This document shows positions 54,541 through 64,000 of a stretch of 64,000 nt of DNA, piece after piece (positions within the stretch are counted from its first letter, which is position 1; the number at the start of each line of letters is the position of its first letter). Origin of the DNA: Chrysomallon squamiferum (lineage: Eukaryota; Mollusca; Gastropoda; Neomphalida; Peltospiridae); assembly GCA_012295275.1 (NCBI GenBank), contig CM022665.1:831452-895451 (forward strand), written 5' to 3'. A program made the translations under genes and the position numbers. The notes beneath the pieces were generated by a model. The model saw only the letters and a list, made by a program, of their open reading frames with translations, searched no databases and was not told the origin of the DNA.

Positions 54541-56067
54541 GATTCACTGAAATTTAAATAATTATATTCATCAATGTTTTAACTTTGTCAGTTGCACACT
54601 TTTAAAATAATCAGTAAATCTGTGAATATCAAGATTTTTAAAAATGATTATCCAATTCATAGGTGTCTTGAAAAATGTCTTTGTTTCTTTTATATCACTG
54701 TATAATAAAATTATATATATATATATTTAAAAGTTTTGATAGAGATTCTTTTTTGAAAATGTTTTTACTTTAACAGTATTGTCATGTTATTGTCTGAGAT
54801 GTTTTAGTAATGGTATTTTGGAAAGTGTTTTAAAATCTTACATAGTGGTTCATTTCTTAGATGTTTTGTTTATACATTTACATTATGTAACTTAACATTT
54901 TTTTAAAGCACACATACTGTGCTGGTTGCATTTATTACCTTGCACAAACATAAATCTTGTAACATATTTCAGTATTATTTAAAGCATTCATTTTAGCATT
55001 CAGATCACTGCACGAGAACCATATAGATGTAAAAAAAATTAAAAAGAAAGATTTTTTTTTTTTTTTTTTTTTTAAACGTTGGATTGTGAAGACAAATTGC
55101 TATTCTTTGTTTTTACCATGAGTTTTTAAATATAATTTTTTATTACATAATACCGAATGATGATTGTCAATATATAAGTGCAAATATTTATTCTGCCTTG
55201 TTCTGATTTTCATGTGACCGAATTCTCATTTCATTTGTAAATTACCATATTTGTTAATAAATGTAACTAATTATTTGTGATTGCATTTGACAAAAATAAC
55301 TGTGAAATTGTAGCATTTGATAAACATATGTTTGTGTACATGTGTATCTTTCATTTTAATGTAAAAATTGTTTGTTTTATTTCATTTTGTAAAACCATAT
55401 TTTAGTAGTCATGTTGTTAAAATGGTTGTGATTCCCAAAATGTAGCATGAATTTTAAACCAATGGTATAACAGTATTTACACCATGTGTATGTCTGTGTA
55501 CCAGTATATGAGGGTATCAGATATTGCAAATGTTGGCAAAAATATTGTTAAAGATACTTAATATTATATATATTTAATAAATACATTATAAGATTCTCTT
55601 TCAACAAAATGTTAATAAGCAAAAACATTTATAGCAGTATTTAATTCTGTATTGTAAGAAGTTTGATAAAAGAAAGTGTTGAACTGCAACATACAGACTT
55701 TTTATTATATTATTGGCTTTAATATTTTTTTTCTAAATATACATCAATTACATGATTGTTATCTTTGAAATAAAACTGAAAAAGGTCTGTTTATTTGGTT
55801 TTCTTAATCTGAAATAATTGTACAGTATATTGTGTAATCTCCATTAGTACAACATCCACTTTTACTCATTTTTGTTTTATAACTATCAACATAATAAACA
55901 TTATTTTACAAAATGATTCAAAGGTAGCCACATTAAGAATTGTTTTAAATAAAAAAAATTAAAAACTTTATATAGAGTAATATGTGCCAAAAATAATAGA
56001 TTCAGCTTTTAACATTTAGTATCTGTGATGAAGAAAATATTAATAATAGCCTCAATATTACCAAATG

Positions 56068-56195
<128 letters not shown>

Positions 56196-57102
56196 AGTGG
56201 AGGTTTCAAACATCAAAGATGAGGAATATTGTGTACATTTAGAGTATGGCTGTGGTGGTGAACAAACATAAAATATATTTTGCATCCTTCTAAGTGATTG
56301 TTTTATTATTTTGATCACTAACACAAAACTTTCATAATAATAAATAGTGACACAGTAGTTTAAAGTTCTTGAAAAGATGTGTAGAGGTGATAATGCACAG
56401 AAATGCTAAATAAATCTGACAGATTACACATTGAGATTTTTTATTTCTGTTCTTGAAAAAACTAAAAGAAAGAAGAAAATGTTAGCCTCCATTTGTCTTC
56501 CTAAAGTCTGTTATTATTATTAAATGTGACAATCACGTGTAAGAAAATAAAAATATGAAACAGTCACTTGTAAATATACAGAATAGTATTTGCACTATTT
56601 GTTCATACCACTGTAAATGCAGGAAAGTATATCTGTATAAGATTTAAATAGTTGTAACAGATTTTTTTACTGTGTGAAAACTTTGGTCAGTTTAATACAA
56701 GATTTGGAATTTCAGTTTTATATTTGACATTTGTTAAGTTTTTTGTTATATCTGTATGAAGTTTGCTGTGATAAATTTGAAAGTCATTGGCATATGTCTG
56801 TCAAAAATAAATCCCAAAAATCTTCTAAAATTTAAATTAAAATGTTTTCTTACATTATTAAAACCAAAAATAGGATAAAAGTTTGCAACAAATAATGTAA
56901 TAAAGATTTGAATAACTTGTTGTCCATTCCCAAGTATTACACTATTAAAGTATTATATGAAAATTCATTTAACTGCAGACTCCAGTGAACTAAATTCTTA
57001 CATTTATTTACTTATTTATTGCAAGGGTTTTTTTAAATATTTTTTTTTTACCTTATTGACTAAAAATTAAATTTAAAAAAAATTTAAATTAAATTAAAAA
57101 TA

Positions 57103-57137
<35 letters not shown>

Positions 57138-57333
57138 AATAAGTATTTTGGTTGAAAAATATTTAAACTAAAATGTTGTCAGTTTTCATACATACAGTTG
57201 AAGTTTTAAAGTGAAAAACTAAATGTGGCTAGCAATTCTGGCATAAAGAAATTGTATAAATTTGTTTTCAAGCTGGTATTCAAAGGTGAATTTATGGTCT
57301 GAATATATATATATGTATTTCTATCATCAACAA

Positions 57334-57350
57334 GGGCGACATCTAGTGAC
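57334..57350 (-). promoter_or_regulatory. CTCF-like motif between convergent genes
   Basis: On the minus strand this reads GTCACTAGATGTCGCCC, close to the animal CTCF core CCACTAGATGGCGC with mainly one G-to-T change in the core. It stands out in the AT-rich intergenic region between two convergent genes. A motif match alone is weak evidence. Confidence 0.25.
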
Positions 57351-60300
57351 AGTTGTCTCATCTGCATGATGCAAGAAAGAGCTGGTAAATAACATTTTCA
57401 GTGTGGTCATATATTTTTGATGATATCAAAAACTGCTCACATTATCTTGCAATGTGTCAATGCTACATGACATGCACCTTAATGTTTTGTCACTCAAATC
57501 ACATTTGAAATATGTACACAGCAACTCATTTTTACTTTTGTTTAATTTGTTTTTACTTTTACATCAATAATACTTCTTAACCATTAGTAAAGTTTTTAAC
57601 TTTAATATCTGTTAAAGCATTTTAATACAAATTTCTGAATTGCATCAGTATTATTCAAAAAAAATAATAAATAAATAAATGTTCCAGTGAAAGTTTGTAC
57701 TGAACTGTGCTTTGTAAAACATTATTGAACTGGAGAAATTAAGACAGAAAATACTTGAAAAATGTGCATTCTGCTGCAGTTTTAAGAACAGAACTTTGTC
57801 GTTTTTATAACATACTGGTAATTTCATATTGTTTTGAAAACTAACAATTGTGTTATTGTAGCAGTATCTGTAAAACAAAAGTTTGATAATTCAGATATGT
57901 TTTTCCAGCTTTTGATATAGAAAATTTACTATCCTTTTTATGGTTTTACTTTGCATTTAACTTTTTATATTCCATGGTAATACTTCTTTTGTAAGTAAGT
58001 ACCTGTGATAATTTAAGCAAAAGATTGACAGTGCTTGGAAGCTGGTGCTTTTTGCTTATTTAAGTATTTTCATACACTGAAAAGACATCATCAAATAAAA
58101 TAGCCAGCTTTGTATATCTGCTGTATTATTGTGTCCTACTTTATTATTAGGCAAGACTAATTTAATGGAGGTATGTAAAATATATTAATTTCTTCTCTAT
58201 GTAAAATCATATATTGCAGCATTAATCTTAAGTTGTTTCAGTTCCATTTAATTATTAACTGACAAGTTATCTGCATTTATTTTGGAATGGATAAAGTTAC
58301 ATGGCAAAAAAGAAAAACAAACAAAAAATCCACACACCCCCAAATTAAAAAAAATAACAAAAACAAAAAAACCCAAGATTTAAAAAAAGAAGTCTTTCCA
58401 TTTCTTTAAAATATGAATATTGTCCATATTTTTATTTTTAAAGTTGAATGTTATTAAAGATTTTTTTTTTTTTTTTTAAACAGAGGTTTTATGAAAACAA
58501 AGCCTAAATTAATGTAACTTGTATAAATCCAGAATATTATAACATTGGATATAAAAATTACATGTATTTTTCATTAACTAATGTATCTTGTGTTTCATGA
58601 TTTTCTTTTTATCAAGACATTACCTTGGAATGTAAAACCTGTTAGAACACCATACATATTGTGATTAAATTATTGAAAATAACACAAATGGTCTTTTATT
58701 ATGTTCACATAAATTTTCTATTCTTGATTTTTAACTTACTTTTGTTATGCACAGTCATATCATCTGCCTTTCATTGTTGTTTTAATTGGAGAAGGATGGA
58801 TGAAGATGCAATTTATAATTAAAAAGAATGCATTAAATAAATAAAAATATTATAAAATTGAAAATGAGATCAGAGAAAGAACAGAAAAATACACATCCAC
58901 ACACAAAACAGGAGATAAACAATTAATTACCTGATTATTTTTGAAGTTAAGATGTAACATCTTAAATTAATTTTCTTCTTTTTCATCCCTAGTTACTGGA
59001 TGCCAAACCTTGATACATTCTAACATTTATTTGCAAGATCATTTCTACAATGAGTACTGTGAATGAGACTTCATACACAAAATTTAAAGACAACCTTACT
59101 CAAAATATTTCTTAAATCTTTATTGTACCCAGTAATCATCATTTATGACAAATGCTAATTACATATTAATCAGACGACAATACCACAAAGGTCTTACATC
59201 TGTATTATTCCTGCGAACTTCAGAAGTGAATTTTGTTTTCATCTATGTTTTTTGTTGTTTTTTCATTCATCATTTATACATCAGTCTTTCAGAAACAGAA
59301 ATAAAGCAACAAAGTCATAATTATTTTATTCACTGCAGTAATAATTTCTCCTTTAATTTCAGACTTAGAAATATTATCAATAACAATGTTCCAAAAATTG
59401 TATTTGGTTTTTGTGGTAAAAAGAAACCAAATATTTAAAAAATAATATAATAATGATAAAAATAAATAGAACCAGAAAACCCTCTTGTAAAGACCAAATG
59501 GTTTCTTAACATGCTAGTAATAATGAATACACCGTTTATAAATATTTCTATTATAAATTAAAGTCAAATTAAAATTACATCAGGATGTAGCAAATTTAAC
59601 AAAAGCAGTAAATAACTGAAATTAATATTAAAATAAATAAATTTCATTAGATAATTAAACACATTTTATTTTTGACTGAATATGGAAATAGCAAACATAC
59701 TGATTCTAGACATTTACGGTAAATACACTTTTTCTTTACATTTTATAAACTGTTTAATGTCCAAAGCACAGTATAATACATTTGAAGCCAATTTCCCCAT
59801 AAGCTACATTATAAAATGCCAACTAAACATTTATCTTTACACACCAATGAACAAAATGTAGGTGGGATCTCAATATATAATGAAATTACAAAAATCACAG
59901 ATTAGATTATAAAGTAATGTTTTCCTTTGTGGTCATTAAACTGAAAACATTTTTACAGAAAAGTAAACCACAGATCAAAATCAGCATAACAATTCTATAT
60001 TTATCCCCAAACATGCTTTTTCAATCATACATGTATCTCAAAATTTATATGCACAATCCTACATTTAAACAACATTTAGACACTTAAGTCCCACAGTTTT
60101 ATGCATAATTTATGCATATACAATATGTGTAAATGAACAGTAAACAGACATTTTACAAAATTCATTTAATGATATTTACTAACATTTAAAGCCTTTTCTT
60201 AACAGTGTATCTCAATAAATTAAATATTTAGGGTTACCCCTAAGCAAATACTCCACAAGAGTTAAAAAAACAGCATGGATGTAATACATGTATTTACAGC

Positions 60301-63005
60301 TTTACACAAATTCCTTAAAGGTTATCTACTTAAACTGAGAATTTTAAAATGAAAAGTCTAATAGACAATGTAAACAAGCACATTACAGACAACACATTTC
60401 CTGAGAATTCATTTCATTTGGCATTGTTTTAAACACTGCTATCACTGTTCTTACAGTCATATATATATAGATATGTTGTGCTGTTCACAGAATATATAAA
60501 AGGGTAAAAAAAAAAAAATAATAATTGCTCCAAAATGCTCTTCCTGAATAGCATACACGCAAAACATTACATACAAATAATAGAGCAATATAAATCAACT
60601 TATTTACCAAAACTCACCAATCATCTAACACTAGCAAGTACACATGCACACATGTACACTTGGTTATTTTGAATAATACATTGTTTTGGGTATCAATTCC
60701 TAAAAACTTTTATAAGTATACATTTAATGTAAAATAGATATAATCTTGTTGTTTTTTTAACAAAAAAGGGTCAAATTATTTGACATTTTATAAAGTTTCA
60801 TGACTAAGGAATATTTCCCTTGAGTCCTCAGGGGACACAGTAGGCAAAAAAAATACAAAATTTGAATAAACAAAACATATATATATATATATATATCAAA
60901 AATTTACTTTTTCTGACACATCTTTTAGTTTTTTTTGCAAAAGGAATTGCATATACACAACTATTATTATAATAATGTGTAGCATCACCCCTATAGACGT
61001 AGTAATATAGTTTATAAAACTTCATTTGTTTCTTTCTTTTAATCACATATTGTTTTTCATACTAGCCTAACATTCTGGGCAAGATGCTGCATGAAAATTG
61101 TGCTAGAGGTTCCAAATTTGAAATGTATATTTATTTAGAAACAAATACTTCAAAATGACAGAAACCAATTCTTGGAAAAATTAACTATTCTTTTTATATA
61201 ACCATTATACAATTTTCTGTTGTTTCAAAATACAAATGAAAAACTTTATTATATTTGTCTTTATATTTCTTTTGAAATACATAAACAAAGATGAGTTTCT
61301 TTCTGTTATTGTGTAGAAACATGTCTATGATGAACTTCAGCAGTTTGAGATATATATATATATAGATAGAGATGCTGATGCAGATGCAGATACAGATACA
61401 GAAACACAAGCTTCAGCTGGAGATGAAATGGGGTACTATAATATCCACAAAAATAGAAAAGAAAAAAAAAGTCCCAGATAAAAGAAAGCATTTTTCACAA
61501 AAAAATAAACAAGAACTAGTTTTTTTATGGTAATAAAAAGGGATTATTTCCATCAAGTTTGAATTCTGTAACATAAAAAAATATTATGTTATTTTATTTT
61601 CACCGCTTGTCTCTTTAAACCTTCATTTCAATACATCATATTCCTATTTCAACAATGTTAACCCTAGTACCCGACACACACAATGGCAAACAGCTCAACC
61701 TTGGTTCTGATTTGAGTGAAATATACAGCATACTGCTATACTGTGTTTGGCTGCTATAGAGGTCAGTCCGATTCTAAGGGTTAAAAATAGTTTACAGAAT
61801 ATTTAATTAATATTATGATTTAAACAAGTCTTAAATGAAAATTTGTATTTGTCTTAAAATAGAAAAAATAAATTACAATTTCAAGTCATTATTTCTCTTT
61901 TAATAAATCTATCACAGATACTGAAAATTATATATGAAAAAAATAATAGTTAAAAGTTCAATATACAGTACTAAAATGTTTTTTTTTTTTTTTTAAATGT
62001 AAAGGTATGGTGTTTTTGAGATCTGTTACTAAACACAAAACAAATATTTATTTTGATGTTATATAACAACTACATACAGCTAGTTCCCTGTTTGCGTTAT
62101 ATATAAATATTTTAAAAGGTTTATTAAACATAAAATATTTAAAGCATTTATTTTTAATATAAACATCAGCATTTTTGTGATGTTACCAGGTTCTAAATAA
62201 AAATCAAAAATTAACTTCACTGTTTTATACTTTTAAATCAGTTATATTATATTATATACAATCTCAACCCTGTTTGCTGCTTCTTTTCATCTTATGGCAT
62301 GAATCTGATTTGATTCTTTTATAGAGCAGAAAATATTTATTTTTAATTTAAAGTTTTATCTCTTAATCACATACTGATAATTTGTTATTAGAAACAGAAG
62401 GCCAAAATAAACACACAATATAAAAAATAGCATTGCTTATAAAAAATAAAATAAAAATATCTAAGATTAAAACTGTAACTACCAAGACAGCGAGTCAGTT
62501 TTCTTTCATTACTTTTTCTTTTAAAAATTGTATTTTTTATGGCTTTCAAGCCATACCTGGTATAAATGTCATGTATTTTTTTTTTAAATGTTTGTCACAT
62601 GTGGTCATGGTGTAAATAAACTGACACACTGAAACTTGTGTTTGTTATCATAAATAATTAAATATATCTAGTAAATAAAATGTCTGAATATGTTGTATCT
62701 GTCGTCTAGAATCCAATCCATTTCATATTTCAAACATTTTCAGTTAAGCATCTTGTCACAGAGCAAAAATACATTCAACCAAAACTTGACTTCATTTTTG
62801 TACTCCAATATGAAGTATAAATTCAGCACCATTATAAAAACTACATTATCCAAAATGTCATTAATAAAGTTTCTTAACAAATAAAATCATCTTTGAATAT
62901 TCAGCATCAGAACCAAGCATATGTTCTTTGTCCACTGTTTTAAAAAAAAAAAAATGTCTAATAACACAACTAAAAATGCCTGTGTGTTATGTGGTATACA
63001 TTGTA

Positions 63006-63624
63006 TTACATATCAAGCTCATCTGTTGTCAGTAATGGTTGAAGGGTCTGGATTTTCTCATCATACATGTTTTTCGCATAATTTATCTCTTGAACAACCT
63101 GCAAAAAAAACAAAAAACCATTTTACTTCTGTATCATTATTTTAAATGTGTTATTTTTGTTTTATATACAGTAAAGCATCTTTGAAAATTCTTAGTATAC
63201 TATATAAATATGGTATAGTAATAATAATATATTAATAACAAGAAACTGAATGTTACTGTATATAATATCAAGCTTATTTACGGCTACCAATTCTGTAGTT
63301 TCTCATACAGCATGAAGTATTAAAAACAAATAACAAATGTATAAAATAATCAACTAAAATATGAGAAGATATGGACATAAGCATAGTCAAAATGATTGTA
63401 AACATAATGGTGAGGATATTAATGTATCACTGAAAACATTAACATGGCTGTTTACATGTGTATTCCAGTCACTGTCTAGCAAGTTCTGCTTACCTTCTGG
63501 GCAATGGCTGCCTTCTCACATCTGACTCTGGGATGTTTCAGGCTGTCTAGAGTAGATGCTCCATCTGCTTTTGTTGTCAACTCAATGTAGTAGATTGTCT
63601 CCTGGGCTAATCCTACACTGGATT
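63006..63624 (-). CDS. Last two coding exons of an unrecognised gene (partial)
   Basis: The penultimate exon is 63494-63624, with acceptor TTTGTCAG and donor GTAAGC. It encodes SSVGLAQETIYYIELTTKAD and continues to CEKAAIAQK. The last exon is 63006-63098, after an acceptor TTTTTTTTGCAG. It encodes VVQEINYAKNMYDEKI and ends TTDELDM before TAA at 63006-63008. The exons join in phase 0 and their codon content is clearly coding-like. The gene continues beyond the right edge. The C-terminus is probably helical; I do not recognise the family. It is convergent with the ASK gene. Confidence 0.8.
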
Positions 63625-63792
63625 CTGACAAACAGAAATAATTTATATTACTAATTGTGAAAGAATTTTTTTTTTTTTTTTTTAAATCAGGAGGAATAAA
63701 ACAAAATATTTTTAAAAATTATAAAAATATATATACTAATATAGATATATAAAAATAAAAATAATTTAATTAAATTAAAAAAAAGAAAGATT

Positions 63793-63823
<31 letters not shown>

Positions 63824-64000
63824 AAGGGGCAACATAAGTAAAGTACTTGCCCTATTGTACTAAACTATTTTTCCTTTTTTATTTTTTAAATATGCCACTT
63901 CAAAGTTGAACATACTGAATTTTGCATCCATTTTGTCCAGTGATCATATAAACATATTTTGCTTTTCAAGTTTCATTTCTTTCAATCACAAAGAAATTGG
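63625..64000 (-). other. Intron of the partial minus-strand gene
   Basis: This holds a poly-T run near 63667-63683 and (TA)n near 63794-63820. No further exon is seen before the window edge. Confidence 0.5.

Overview
This window is a piece of an AT-rich, intron-rich animal nuclear genome. Many short exons have canonical GT/AG borders, microsatellites such as (AC)n, (CT)n, (TA)n and (TAA)n are abundant, and two recognisable bilaterian housekeeping genes are present. The composition and the mix of genes suggest a lophotrochozoan invertebrate, most likely a mollusc, but that is an inference and not a proof. I see no prokaryotic, CRISPR or defence-type system.

Layout. 1-6150: no recognisable gene, with long dinucleotide repeats and a small GC-richer patch near 1.24-1.6 kb. 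6159-7692 (+): a 42-codon upstream ORF, then a 467-residue ORF in one exon whose family I do not recognise. 9139-10437 (-): an intronless enolase-superfamily sugar-acid dehydratase resembling bacterial L-rhamnonate dehydratase, cut by one in-frame TAG although all catalytic residues are kept on both sides. 12859-19933 (-): a complete 16-exon homogentisate 1,2-dioxygenase gene (HGD, 445 aa), two of whose introns use GC donors. 21673-52463 (+): a complete ASK-family MAP kinase kinase kinase (MAP3K5/MAP3K15 type, about 1263-1351 aa over roughly 40 exons), divergent from HGD and separated from it by about 1.7 kb. 52464-63005: a long gene-poor stretch holding the ASK 3' end, repeats and a possible CTCF-like site. 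63006-63624 (-): the last two coding exons of an unrecognised gene that continues off the right edge.

The two complete genes have unrelated jobs. HGD opens the homogentisate ring in tyrosine breakdown. ASK is a stress-activated kinase at the head of the JNK/p38 cascades. They share only a head-to-head intergenic region that could act as a bidirectional promoter. The most interesting structures are in the ASK gene: a symmetric second exon that looks related to exon 1 at the protein level; three consecutive in-frame cassette-type exons, one with a NAGNAG acceptor, in the Ser/Pro-rich linker after the kinase; a non-autonomous DNA-transposon-like element in a 5' intron; and a degenerate tandem repeat whose unit contains the 3' splice site and first codons of a SAM-domain exon, so decoy acceptors precede the real one.

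All exon models were made by eye from reading frame, splice borders and remembered family sequences. No search or transcript evidence was available.
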